A stretch of 64,000 nt of DNA from Chondrosia reniformis (Eukaryota; Porifera; Demospongiae; Chondrillida; Chondrillidae). Within the stretch, counting starts at the first letter, position 1, and every line of letters begins with the position of its first letter. The stretch lies in NCBI GenBank assembly GCA_947172415.1, contig OX359195.1, positions 4,253,501 to 4,317,500 on the forward strand, given 5' to 3'. This document shows, in pieces, positions 47,001 to 58,500 of this stretch. The notes beneath the pieces were generated by a model. The model had not been told where the DNA came from, searched no databases, and worked only from the letters and a program-made list of their open reading frames with translations. The position numbers and the translations under genes were made by a program.

Positions 47001-47430
47001 TTACTAGTTTTATGTACTAGTTGTAACTACCAGTTGTATATATAGGTACTAGTTGTATGATCTAGTTGTATGTACTGGCTGTATGTACTAGTTGTATGTA
47101 CTAGTTGTATGTAGTAGTAGCATGTACTAGTTGTATGTACTAGTTGTATGTACTAATTGAATGTACTATTTGAATGTACTATATAGTTGTATGTACTAGT
47201 TTTAAGTACACGTTACTAGTTGTATATTCTAACTCTATGTTCTAGCTCTATGTACTTGTTCTTGTTATATTTACTACTTTGAGGTTTTAGTTGTATGTAC
47301 TCAATTGTAAATAGTAGTTGCATGTTCTAATTGTATGTACTAGTTGTATTTACTGGTTATATGAACTAGTTTCATGTACTAGTTGTATGTACTAGTTGTG
47401 TGTACTAGTAACTAGAGGTATATATAAGTA
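38086..47430. repeat. 13-bp minisatellite, longest block, with higher-order repeats
   Basis: This is 9.3 kb of uninterrupted forward 13-bp array. Higher-order structure is visible. A block marked by TCTATGACCTAGTTGTAGTA recurs at about 39561 and 40573 (about 1,012 bp apart). A block marked by GTACTATATAG followed by TTTTAAGTACACGTT recurs at about 45341, 46099 and 47176 (758 and 1,077 bp). Other related segments, such as the CTCAATTCTAAGTAGTAG word, recur at 38349, 42124, 43027 and 44815. No transposon or gene is recognised. Confidence 0.93.
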
Positions 47431-47639
47431 CAAAAAAATGATACATGGTGTGGTCAACTGCATGGGAATAAATCGACGAAACAAACTGCATGCTCAAGCA
47501 CGCGTACAAGGATGCATAGGCTATCATATATATACAAGTGCCATATGCGTATATATATGAATATATACCAGAATGCACCTTCTAACATTGCAGGGTCCCA
47601 CAGATATGTGTATACCAGGGATCTGCTAGCTCTTAAGGA

Positions 47640-48750
47640 AGCTTCTGGTCACTCTTCTCCTCACTGGCTGATGCTGAGGGCTCCCCAACCAGCTCCCTCC
47701 CCCCTGACACCTCCTCTTTGGCGGGTAGCGCTGCAGCACTACCCGGATAAGCAACTAGTGCAACTAGCAACTAGACTGGCTCCAGAATGGTTTCCGGCTG
47801 GGCTGCTCCAGTCAACGGCACCAGCTAAAGGCCGCAAAATGCAACATACCATCTGCCTATGAACATCCCGAGGTGGTGGAAGCATACCTCATAGCAGAAT
47901 ATCAGAAAGGCGGGGTCCTAGGCCCTTTTCCCAGCCATCCTGTAGCCCCCCTGCAGATTAGTCGCTTCGGTGTTATTCCCAAGAGATCTCAACCTGGGAA
48001 GTGGCGCCTCATCCTAGACCTCTCCTTCCCAGAGGATAGTAGTGTCAATGCAGGCATCTCCAAGGAGTATTGTTCCCTGAGATACCCCTCTCTGGACATG
48101 GCAATCACTCAGATACTGCAACCAGGCCAGAATGCCCAACTTTCAAAGCTTGACATAAAGCATGCCTATCGCATTATCCCGGTCCACCCAGCAGACTGGG
48201 GCCTATTGGGCATGTAGTGGCAGGGACAGTTCTACATAGATACCCGGCTCCCTTTTGGCCTCAGATCGGCACCCAAGATATTTACAGCAGTGGCTGACGT
48301 GATTCAGTGGCTTGCTAAGGAAAAGGGAGTTCAATGCTACATTCACTACCTGGACGACTACTTGTTTGTGGAGCCACTGAACGTGAGAGCTCAGGCCCTG
48401 CCTATTGCTACAGCCACCCTTCAGGGTCTGGGTGTCCCACTTGCCCCGGAGAAAGTGGAGGGTCCCTCTACATGCCTAACCTTTATGGGCTTCAAACTGG
48501 ACACCCAAGCTATGATAGTACGGCTACCCCAAGAAAAGCTTACACGCCTGTCAGTCCTCTTGGAAGCCTGGCAGGACAAGAAGGCCTGCAGAAAGAGGGA
48601 ACTTCTATCCCATCTAGGGGTCCTTCACCATGCTGCCATGGTGGTCCGGTTTGGCAGGGTATTTGTTCGCCGGATGATAGAGCTGGCCAAAGCTGCCAAA
48701 GGGGACACCACTTCCTACGTCTAAATAAAGAATTCCGATCTGACCTGTAG
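47640..48750 (+). pseudogene. DIRS-like reverse transcriptase
   Basis: The N-terminal edge (LWRVALQHYPDKQLVQLATR, about 47718) is followed by a frame break near 47790-47860. The body starts at EHPEVVEAYLIAEYQKGG with ISRFGVIPKRSQPGKWRLIL, SVNAGISKEYCSLRYPS, KLDIKHAYRIIPVHPADWG (first catalytic Asp), a TAG at 48215-48217, then QFYIDTRLPFGLRSAPKIF. Next is the catalytic HYLDDYLFVEP (about 48344) and the thumb, TFMGFKLDTQ and RKRELLSHLGVLHHAAMVVR. A further frame change near 48715 and a stop at 48748-48750 precede the RNase H. Confidence 0.85.
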
Positions 48751-49698
48751 TGGTGGCGATTATTCCTTCCGAGATGGAACGGAAGCATTTTCGTATTAAA
48801 TACATACGCAGCTACTCCAGATGTATACATCTATTCTGATGCCTCAGGCTCCTGGGGCTATGGAGCCTGTTGCCAGTGTCCCTGCCAATGGTTCCAAGGT
48901 AGTTGGCCCCCAGCCTGGGCTACAAAGAATATCACCATCAAGGAGCTACTACCAATTGTGCTGGCCGCAGCCCTGTGGGAACCACAGTGGCAACGCCAAT
49001 CCATTCGCTTCCGCTGCGACAACATAGCCATAGTCCATGTCATCACAGCAGGAAAAAGTACTGAGCCGGCTGTGATGCATTTACTCAGGGGCCTGCACCT
49101 GTTTGCCATGGCTCACGGCTTCTGCATCTCGGCAGCCCACATAGCCGGCAAGGACAATGGCCTAGCCGATACCCTCTCACGTAACCAACTTTCTTCTTTC
49201 CTCGCACAGGTCCCCGAAGCTCCTGCAGAATCAGCCATCATTCCACCCGAGCTCCTCCAGCTCTTCTTGGCAGACCCACCACCGGACGGGCTGTCAGCAG
49301 ACTGGACGAAGCAGTTGACTACTATCTTGGGGCGGCACCGCAAAATCAACATCCCAGACATACAAATTAGGCCAAAAGCACTACCTAGCTTTCTGCCAAC
49401 AGACAGCACTTCCCCGCTTCCTGCTTCTGAACAACAGCTTCTGCTATTCTCAGAATATTTAGCATTAAAAGGGTTAAAATGGCAGACTATCAAGACATAT
49501 CTCTCGGCAGTCAGGAATCTCCACAATATGGATGGCCCCAACACCCCTTTCCCGGAAGGCAGCAAACCCCGCCTTGAGCTGATGCTCAAAGGAACCAAGA
49601 GGGCCACTTCGGCCATACCAGCAAAACCACATTTACCTATTACCCCGGCTATCCTCCGACAATGGTGCAATCTCCGCCTATTTCTTATGATAGATTAA
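48751..49698 (+). pseudogene. DIRS-like RNase H and linker
   Basis: Continuing the frame after the 48748 stop, YIYSDASGSWGYGA (about 48826), ITIKELLPIVLAAAL, FRCDNIAIVHVI and AHIAGKDNGLADTLSRN provide the D-E-D-D residues of RNase H. They are followed by a Pro-rich linker and the start of the recombinase N-terminal (core-binding) helices: FSEYLALKGLKWQTIKTYLS and AVRNLHNMDG. The frame ends at 49698. Confidence 0.83.
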
Positions 49699-50252
49699 TG
49701 GTTTAGGCAGCCATGAATGTCTGCTTCTTCGGCTTCCTAAGATCAGACGAAGCATGCGCCCCATCACCAAACTCATATGATCCTACCTGGCATCTGTGTC
49801 TAGGCGATCTTGCCATTGACTCCCACACTTGCCCAACTAAAGCCTTTCTGAACATAAAAGCATCCAAAACAGACCCATTTCGGCAAGGAGTCACTATTAC
49901 ATTGGGAAAGACCAACCAACAGTTATGTCCCCTGGCAGCACTTCTACCATACATAGCCCTTCGTGGCTCACAACCCGGTCCACTGTTTCAGTTCACAGAT
50001 GGGGCATACCTTACAAGGGAAAGATTTGTGAAAGAGATAAAACTGCTACTTCAGGCAACAGGCGTCGACCCCTCACCATACTCAGGACACAGTTTCAGGA
50101 TAGGAGCTGCAACTACAGCAGCACAAGCTGGCCTGGACGCTGCCCTTATCCAGACACTGGGACGCTGGAAAAGTTCAGCGTATCAAATTTATATAAGGAT
50201 TCCCAGAGAGTCCTTGGCCACAGTTTCCCAAGTAATGGCATCTGCCAACTAA
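49699..50252 (+). pseudogene. DIRS-like tyrosine recombinase catalytic domain
   Basis: This frame is shifted relative to the linker. It shows NVCFFGFLRSDEAC (first catalytic Arg), a middle region ending LCPLAALLPYIALRG, then SPYSGHSFRIGAATTAAQAG (HxxR box) and LGRWKSSAYQIYIR with the nucleophilic Tyr. The R-H-R-Y set is present; a Trp follows GR as is usual in this family (LGRW). It would catalyse integration of a circular cDNA intermediate. The domain is open from 49713 to its stop, so it is the best preserved part of the element. Confidence 0.87.
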
Positions 50253-50954
50253 CTCTGCATGCAACTCATACTATAGTTTAGCCAGGTATATACATGGACA
50301 CTGCATTGTCTAAAGTGTGCTTATTATTCAATTGCATCTCAATCTAAGTGTGCAAATCTCTAACAATCATGGACTGCCAGCTTGGCAGTAAGTTCGCAAA
50401 GCAACAAGGCAGACGGCAGCAATGGGGTTAACACAATATAATCATATCTATATTTACTCAATTAGATATATTTCTAAGTTATATTATGCAGTGTATACTG
50501 GGTTATGATTATGTAGTTTGAACTTTCTAACGGTTGCTATATAGATGACGATGATGTGAACGAAACTATACACAGGTCTATAACTCACATTTTAATATCT
50601 TGGGTGGAGAAAACTCCTTGGGCCATAACAACCCTGCATGGTAGGTCTGTTATGATAGTCCACCCAAGTCATAAACTATAAAGTAGGAGACGTTGGCAGG
50701 CCTACAATAGTGTAATGGCATAATATACCATGCTGCTATATATTCGTTTTTAGTCACATGCATTAATAATTAATAGTAAAACAATGCACCATATGGCAGT
50801 CCTGGTCCTGTACCATGCTCCAATACCAACCTAGCATTGCTTGGTGATCGGGTAATAGAACTCTTACGTACTTATAGGATTCAATTCCTTAGTTATATAG
50901 TTTCCTAGGAACATTAGGTTATAGACCTGCCTCATTGGCACCACCTGGGAAAGA
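50253..50954. other. 3' non-coding part of the DIRS-like element
   Basis: About 700 bp without a coding frame follow the recombinase. The hairpin CTTGGGTGG ... CCACCCAAG (about 50599-50667) is the only structure I can point to. The right boundary is set by the return of satellite units after ACCTGGGAAAGATTAATAG. Confidence 0.55.
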
Positions 50955-51376
50955 TTAATAGTTGCATGTACTAGTACTAGTTATAATTCCTAGTTTTAGG
51001 AACTACTTGTATGTACTAGTTGTATGTGCTAGTTGTATGTATTGGTTGAATTTACTGTTTGTATGTACTAGTTGTATGTGCTAGTTATATGTATATGTTC
51101 TAGTTATATGTTCTACTTGTATGTACTACTAGTTATGTATTAGTTGTATGTGGTATTTATATGTGCTAGTTATATGTGTATGTTCTAGTTATATGTACTA
51201 GTTGTGCGTTTTAGTTGTATGTACTAGTTATATGTACTGATATGTATGTAATAGCTGTATGTACTAGTTGTGTGTACTAGTTATATGTATATACTTTGTT
51301 TATGTTCTAGTTGTATGTATTAGTTGTAAACACTAGTTATAATGAACTAGTTGTATGTACTAGTTGTAGTTACTGG
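50955..51376. repeat. 13-bp minisatellite array, block 13
   Basis: This is a short forward degenerate array between the DIRS-like and Crypton-like insertions. Confidence 0.9.
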
Positions 51377-51655
51377 CTAATTATACCCCGATGCCATGGC
51401 AACGGGCTGGTTAATGGTGGGGTATATTTGTGATATACGCGAGATTTGTTGATTGGTTCACGGATATACGCGTGAAATTCAGAATGCTACTGATATACGC
51501 ATGAAAGGTTAATTGGATGGTTTGAACCAATTAGCACAAATTATGCACCAAAGCATTAGCACAAATAGTTGTGTACATCAAAGACACAGGTAAGCGTGCT
51601 AAGCATGAAACAACTCTAAAGCATAAAATAAAGTAAGCAAAGGAGTCAAGCTCAG

Positions 51656-52108
51656 TCAGCTACTAAGAATACGTGAGAACACAAGAAAGCTCAAATAATC
51701 CCTTTCCCTGGCCAAGTAGATCGCGGTAAACATTGTCGATGGCATTGTGCAGCAACTTGAAGCGGAGATCGTCTTTCTGTAGGAAGTTCGGAGGTTCGCG
51801 TGGCACGGCAGCCCTGTCAAGAGAGCCTGGATGGTCTTCAGGGGATAAGGAGAGCCGTCCTCCTTTCTAGCTTCGGCAACGAATCGCGCAAGCCATTTGT
51901 TAAGAGTTGCAGCTTTACAATTCTTGAAAATGTCGAGTGGACACTGGTCGGCAGAAAACTTCTTGTTGTGCGCGTCCCTCCAAGCTGAGAAGGTGTTAAA
52001 GGCCCACTTTGTCATTTTCTCAGTGTTTCCTGGGACATACTTGGTCGACAACTTCTCCACTTCTTCACTAGACAGAGAAGGAAACCACTCGTTCTCTTTG
52101 TTCGCCAT
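51656..52108 (-). pseudogene. Crypton/KCTD1-type recombinase N-terminal domain, truncated
   Basis: A 150-codon frame starts at ATG (52106-52108; MANKENEWFPSLSSEEVEKL). It contains KMTKWAFNTFSAWRDAHN, CPLDIFKNCKAATLNKWLAR and FVAEARKEDGSPYPLKTIQA. This pattern (RWA...F..W, LN.WL..F..E.RK.DG..YP..T) is the core-binding region shared by Crypton recombinases and domesticated KCTD1/ZMYM proteins. After LLTGL a one-base frameshift near 51810 changes the reading; the next frame still resembles the family (HRQCLPR-type words) and then stops. No catalytic R-H-R-Y residues follow. Confidence 0.7.
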
Positions 52109-52150
52109 CGCTTCTCCCGCCCGATCGCCATGGACAACTGGGTATAAAGC

Positions 52151-52260
52151 AGTTATAGCCCACGGTCTCGGACTTCCGCCAGAATATAATTACTCGGCCT
52201 CGGCTTCGCCTCAGCCTCGTATTATATTCTGGCGAAAGTCCTCGCCCCTGGGCTATAACT
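52151..52260. repeat. 110-bp interrupted palindrome
   Basis: AGTTATAGCCCA (52151-52162) is the reverse complement of TGGGCTATAACT (52249-52260). The inner arms GGACTTCCGCCAGAATATAA and TTATATTCTGGCGAAAGTCC are also nearly complementary. The centre is a CTCGGC/GCCTCG-rich loop. It lies immediately upstream of the recombinase-like frame on the minus strand and may be an element end or promoter-proximal structure. Confidence 0.9.
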
Positions 52261-52261
52261 A

Positions 52262-55200
52262 TTACATATACTGGCAGTATGTTATAGTAAAATGTACTAG
52301 TTGCATGTACCAGTTATATGTACTAGTTGCATATACTAGTTGTAATCACTAATTATAGGTAATAGTGATATGTACTAGTTGTACGTACTTGTTGCATGTT
52401 CTAGTTATATGTACTAGTTAGATGTTCTAGTTGTATGTACTAATTGTATGTTCTAGGTTTATGTTCTAGTTGTATGTACAGGTTGTATGTACTAGAGTGT
52501 GTACTGGTTATATGTACTAATTGTATGTACCAGTTATATGCACTAGTTATGTATCAGTTGTATGTACTATTTATATGTACTAGTTATATGTGTATATATT
52601 AGTTAAATACATGTTGTAATTGTATGTTCAAGTTGTATGTCTTAGATGTATGTACCAGTTGTATGTACTAGTTGTATGTACCAGTTGAATGTACTAGTTG
52701 CATGTACCAGTTGGAGGTACTAGTTGTATATACCAGTTTCATGTACTAGTTTTATGTAACAGTTGTATGTATTGTTTTCTTTGTCCAAGTTATTTGTGTA
52801 TATTCTAGTTATCCTTACTAGTCATATGTACAAGTTGTGTGTACGAGTTGTATGTACTAATTGTATGAACTACTTATATGTTCTAGTTGTATGTACTAAT
52901 TGTATGAACTACTTATATATACTAGTTGAATGTAGTAGTGGTAATCATTAGTTATAGGTACTAGTTCTATGTACTAGCTGTATGTAGTAGGTGTATGTAC
53001 TAATTGTATGAACTACTTATATATATTAGTTGTATGTAATAATTATATGTACTAGTTGTAATCACTAGTTATGGGTACTAGTTGTACAGACTCCTTATAT
53101 GTACCCGTTGTTTGTACTAATTGTATATACCAGTTGCGTGTACTAGTTGTATGTACTAGTTCTATATACTATTCATATGTACATGTTATAAGTGTGTGTT
53201 CTAGTTATCCTTACAAGTTCTATATACAAGTATTATGTAGGAGTTGTATGTACTAGTGGTAATCACTAGTTATAGTGAACCCGTTATATGTACTATTTAT
53301 ACGCACTGGTTTTATGTCCTAGACATATGTACTGGTTTCTATGGACTAGTGTATGTACTAGTTATATGTACTAGTTGTATGTACTAGTTATATGTACTGG
53401 TTGAATGTACCGTAGTGCTTACTAGCAATATGTACTATTTGCATGTACTAGTTATATGTACTTGTTGTATGCAATAGTTATATGTACTAGTTGTATGTAT
53501 TAGTGGTAAGTACTAGTTTGAATCACTTGTTATAGGTACTAGTTTTATGTACTAGTCGAATGTTCTAGTGGTAATCTCTAGTTATAGGTACTAGTTATAT
53601 GTACTAGCTGTTTGTAGTAGGTGTATGTACTAATTGTATGAACTACTTATATATATTAGTTGTATGTATTAATTATATTTACTAGTTGTAATCACTAATT
53701 ATAGGTACTAGTTGTACAGACTCGTTATATGTAGCAGTTGTTTGTACTAGCTGTATTTACCAGTTTCATGTACTAGTTGTATGTACTAGTTCTATATACT
53801 ATTCATATGTAAAAGTTATCTGTGTATGTTCTAGTTATCCTTACTAGTTCTATGTACACGTTTTATGTACTAGTTGAACGTTCTAGTTGTATATTCTAGT
53901 TGTATGTACTAGTAATATGTACTCGTTTTATGTTCTAGTTATATGTACTAGTTGTATGTCCTTGTTTTATGTACTAGTTGCATATACTAGTTATGTAATA
54001 GTTGTATAAACTAGTTGTATGTACTGGTTATATGTACTGGTTGTATGTGTATGTTCTAGTTATATGTTCTATTTGTATGTACTAGTAGTATGTTCTAGTT
54101 ATATGTACAAGTTATATGTACTAAATATTTATTAGTTGTATGTAGTATTTATATGTACTTGTAATATGTGTATGTTCTACTTATATGTACTAGGTGTATG
54201 TACAATCTGTAAGAACTAGATGTATGTACATGTTGTATGTACCAGTTAGATGTACTTTTTTTATAGCTGTATGTATTAATTATATTTACTAGTTGTAATT
54301 AGTAGTTATGGGTACTAGTTGTACGGACTCGGTATATGTACCAGTTGTTTGTACTAGCTGTATTTACCAGTTGTATGTACTAGTTGTATGTACTATTTAT
54401 ATGTACAATTTAAATGTGTAAGTTCTGGTTATCTTAACTAGTTCTATGTACAAGTTGCAGGTACGAATTGTATATACTAATTGTATGTACTAATTATATG
54501 TACAAGTTATATGTGTATGTTCTCGTTATCCTTACTAGATTTATGTAAAGGTTGTATGTACAAGTTGTATGTACTAGTTGTATGAACTACTTATATGTTC
54601 TAGTTGTATGTACTAGTTGTAGGCACTAGTTGTAAATACTAGTTGTATATTCTAGTTGTTTGTACTTGTAATATGTACTGGTTGTATGTACTAGTCATAT
54701 GTACTAGTTGTATGTCCTAGTTTTATGTCCTAGTTGTATATACTAGTTATGTAGTAGTTGTATTTTGTACTGGTTGTATGTACTGGTTGTATTTACTATT
54801 TATATGTACTAGGTGTGTGTACTGGTTATATGTACTATTTATGTATACTAGATATATGTACTATTTATATGTATTTATATACCAGTTTCATGTACTAGTT
54901 GTAGGCACTAGTTGTAAATACTAGGTGTATATTCTAGTTGTTTGTACTTGTAATATGTACTGGTTCTATGTACTAGTCATATGTACTAGTTGTATGTCCT
55001 AGTTTTATGTCCTAGTTGTATATACTAGTTATGTAGTAGTTGTATTTTGTACTGGTTGTATGTACTGGTTATATTTACTATTTATATGTACTAGGTGTAT
55101 ATATGTACTGGTTATATGTACTATTTATGTATACTAGATATATGTACTATTTATATGTACTTGTTATATGTGTACGTTCTAGTTATATGTACTTGTTGTA

Positions 55201-55306
55201 TGTAAACGTTGTATGCACTAGTTATATGTACTAGTTATATGTACTTGCTGTACGTAGCACATCTATGTATTAGTTGTAAACACTAATTATAGTGAACCAG
55301 TTATAT
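52262..55306. repeat. 13-bp minisatellite with complex higher-order repeat
   Basis: This is a forward array. Composite units marked by GTAGTAGGTGTATGTAC and by TTCTATATACTATTCATATG recur, for example at about 52984 and 53614 (630 bp apart). A direct duplication of about 270-300 bp is seen at 54600-54780 and 54890-55070 (TGTATTTTGTACTGG word). Reading frames here are only repeat translations. Confidence 0.92.
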
Positions 55307-55540
55307 GAAAAATCTAATACACCATTTTCCTACATGCTATGCCTATTCTGTAAAAAAGCCTATAGGGGAACTAAACCTGAAGAGAGCTTTGGATGAAGAT
55401 ACAGGAGTCTTTTCTTTATTCTTTTCCTCACTTTCATCTTCTTCTCCACTGGGTCAGACAGCCGTTTCTGGGAATTCCACCCTTCATCAGTGATCCTGGG
55501 AGTCTTTGTATTTTTCTTTATCTTGATCTTCTGTTAATCC
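55307..55540 (-). mobile_element. Short hammerhead-bearing repeat, copy 2
   Basis: This is the second copy of the repeat at 32983-33224, in the same orientation. The two agree through GAAAAATCTAAT, GGGGAACTAAACCT, GATACAGGAGTC and the ribozyme, with scattered substitutions and short indels. Flanking satellite differs, so it is a separate insertion rather than part of one duplicated segment. Confidence 0.8.
55448..55500 (-). ncRNA. Type I hammerhead ribozyme, copy 2
   Basis: On the minus strand the core words are CTGATGA (complement 55484-55490), GAAAC (55464-55468) and GTC (55457-55459). Stem I GGATCA/TGACCC and stem II GGG/CCC are identical to copy 1. Conservation of the whole ribozyme in two separated copies supports a functional role in the family's life cycle. 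Confidence 0.75.
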
Positions 55541-58500
55541 TCCTATGTACTCTTTGTATGCACTCGTTGTATATTCTAGACATATGTACTGGTTGTGTGG
55601 ACTAGTATATGTACTAGTTATATGTACTAGTTACAGGTACTAGTTGTAATAACTAGATATAGGTACTAGTGATATGTACTTGTTGTATATTCTACTTGTA
55701 TATACTAGTTGAATGTACTGGTTGTATATTTGTACTATATAGATATCTGTACTAGTTGTATGTACTAGCTATATGTACTACTAACATATACTAATTGCAT
55801 GAACTGGTTATATGTCCTTGTGGTATGTACTAGTTGTATGTGCTAGTTGTGTGTACTAGTTGTGTGTACTAGTTATATGTAATCTTTATATGTAATAGTT
55901 ATATGTGTATGTTCTAGTTATATGTACTAGTTGAATGTACTAGTTATATGTACTTGGTGTACGTACTAGTTGTATGTATTAGTTGTAAACACTAGATATA
56001 GTGAACCAGTTATATGTACAATTTATATGCCCTGGTTGTTTGTTCTAAACATATGTAATGATTGTATGTACTGAATGTTTGTGCTAGTTGTACGTACCAG
56101 TTGTATGTACCAGTTGCAAGTACTAGTTGTATGTACCAGTTGCAGGTTCTAGATGTATGTACCAGTTGAATGTACTAGTGATATGAACCAGTTTCATGTT
56201 CTAGTTTCATGTACTAGTTGTATATACTATTTTCTATATACAAGTTTTATGTGTATACTCTAGTTATCCTTACTAGTTATATGTAATAGTTGCATGTACG
56301 AGTTTTATGTATTAATTGTATGAACTACTTATATCTACTAGTTGTATGTACTAATTGTACGAAATACTTATATGTACTAGTTCAATGTAGTAGTGGTAAT
56401 CATTAGTTATAGGTACTAGTTCTTTGTACTAGCGGTATTTAGTAGGTGTATGTACTAGTTGTATGAACTACTTATTAATTATACATACTAGTTGAATGTA
56501 ATAGTTTTATGTACAGTTATGAACTAGTTGTATGTATTAATTGTATGTACTGGACGAATGCACTGGGAATATGTACCAGTAATATATACTATTTGCATGT
56601 ACTAGTTATCTGCACTAGTTGCATCTGCACTAGTCGCAGGAACTAGTTATATCTACTTGTTACATGCACTAGTTATATGTCCTAGTTGTATGTACTAGTG
56701 GTAAGAATTAGTTTTAATCACCTGTTATAGGTACTAGTTATATGTATTAGTTGAATGTTCTAGTGGTTATCAATAGTCATAGGTACTAGTTCTATGTACT
56801 AGCTGTTTGTAGTAGGTGTATGTACTAATTGTATGAACTACTTATATATATTAGTTGTATGTATTAATTATATTTACTAGTTGTAATCAGTAGTTATGGG
56901 TACTAGTTGTACGGACTCGGTATATGTACCAGTTGTTTGTACTAGCTGTATTTACCAGTTGCAGGTGCTAGTTGTATGTACTAGTTCTATATACTATTCA
57001 TATGTACAAGTTATGTGTGTGTGTTCTAGTTATCCTTACTAGTTCTATGTACAAGTTGTATGTACGAGTTGTATGTACTAGTGGTAATACCTAGTTATAG
57101 GTACTAGTTATATGTGTATGTTAGAGTGATTTTTACTAGTTGTATGTACAAGGTGTATGTACTAGTTGTATGTACTGGTTGTTTATACTCTTTATATGTA
57201 CTAGTTGTATGTACTAGTTATATGTACTATTTATCTTTACTAATTATATATACTCTCTATATGTACTAGTTATATGCGTATGTTGTAGTTATTTGTACTA
57301 GTTGTACGTACCAGTTGTATGTCCTAGTTGTATGTACTAGTTGTACGTATTGGTTGAATGTACTGTTCGTATGTACTAGTTGTATTTACTAGTTATGTGT
57401 TTATATTGTGGTTATATGTACTAGGTGAATCTACAATTTGTATGTTCTACTAGTTGTATACGCCAGCTGTGTGTCCTATTTGTATGTACCTGATGCATGT
57501 ACTAGTTGTATGTACTAGTAGTGTGTACCATTTATATGTACAACTTATATGTGTATTTTCTAGTTATCCTTACTAGTTCTATGTACAAGTAGTATATACG
57601 AGTTGTATGTACTAGTTGTATGTACTGGTTGTATGTATCAGTTGTATGGACTAGTTGTATATAACCAGTTGTTTGTAGTAGTTGAAGTACTAATTTAATG
57701 CACAAGGTGAATATACTAGTTGTATGTTCTAGTTGTATGAACTAGTTGTATGTGTCCTAGTCGTATGTCCTAGTTGTATGTACTAATTGTATGTGTTAGT
57801 TATGTTTACTAAATTTAGGTACTAGATGTATGTACTAGTTGTATGTATTAGTTGTATGTGCTAGTTGTAGGAACTAGTTCTGTGTATATACTTGTTGGAT
57901 GCTCTAGTCTTATGCAGTAGTTGCAATACTAGTTGAATGAACTAGTTCTGTGTAATAGTTTTTTGTACTAGTTGTATGAGCAAGTCGTATGTGCTAGTTG
58001 TAGTACTAGTTATATGTACTAGTTGTATATACTAGTTATGTGTACTGGTTGTATATAATAGTTGTATGTACTAGTTGTATGTTCTACTTATGTTTACTAC
58101 ATGTAGGTACTAGATGGATGAACTAGTTTTATGTTGTAGTTGTATGTGCTAGTTGTAGTACTAGTTGTATGTATTAGTTGTATGCACTATTTGTATGTAC
58201 TAGTTCTATGTACTAGTTGTAGTAGTAGTTCTTAATACCTTAGTTTTTAGTACTAGTTGTGTGAACAAGTCGTATGTGCTAGTTGTAGTACTAGTTATAT
58301 GTACTAGTTGTATGTACTAGTTATGTGTACTGGTTGTATATAATAGTTGTATGTACTAGTTGTATGTTCTACTTATGTTTACTACATGTAGGTACTAGAT
58401 GGATGAACTAGCTTTATGTTGTAGTTGTATGTGCTAGTTGTAGTACTAGTTGTATGTATTAGTTGTATGCACTATTTGTATGTACTAGTTCTATGTACTA

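Larger units (their letters stand above)
47431..50954 (+). mobile_element. DIRS-like tyrosine-recombinase retroelement
   Basis: About 3.5 kb with, in order, a DIRS-type reverse transcriptase, an RNase H and a tyrosine recombinase. This combination is diagnostic of the DIRS/Ngaro/PAT order. The gag region and obvious terminal repeats are not seen, so the copy is probably 5'-truncated; the exact ends are uncertain. The 3' non-coding part (50255-50954) contains an inverted pair, CTTGGGTGG (about 50599) and CCACCCAAG (about 50659), that could belong to the terminal or internal complementary repeats. Base composition is clearly richer in G+C than the satellite around it. Confidence 0.85.
51377..52261 (-). 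mobile_element. Crypton-like fragment with terminal palindrome
   Basis: This non-satellite segment encodes, on the minus strand, the N-terminal part of a Crypton/KCTD1-type tyrosine recombinase. One side has the small inverted pair TATACCCC (about 51382) and GGGGTATA (about 51419) and three copies of a GATATACGC word (about 51433-51504). The other side is a 110-bp palindrome. The catalytic recombinase half is absent, so it is either a truncated Crypton or a non-autonomous derivative. Confidence 0.65.

Noticed and set aside
49113..49670. 185-codon minus-strand frame
   Set aside because: It is a shadow of the DIRS-like RNase H/linker frame, which carries catalytic motifs on the plus strand.
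52763..53256. Short frames rich in Tyr, Val, Cys and Leu (similar ones at 55040, 58676 and 61281)
   Set aside because: They are three-phase translations of the 13-bp unit (39-bp, 13-residue cycle) and not genes.
55305..55605. Protein-coding gene within the hammerhead repeat
   Set aside because: The open stretch is short, has no recognised motif, and the high similarity of the two copies extends equally over non-coding parts.
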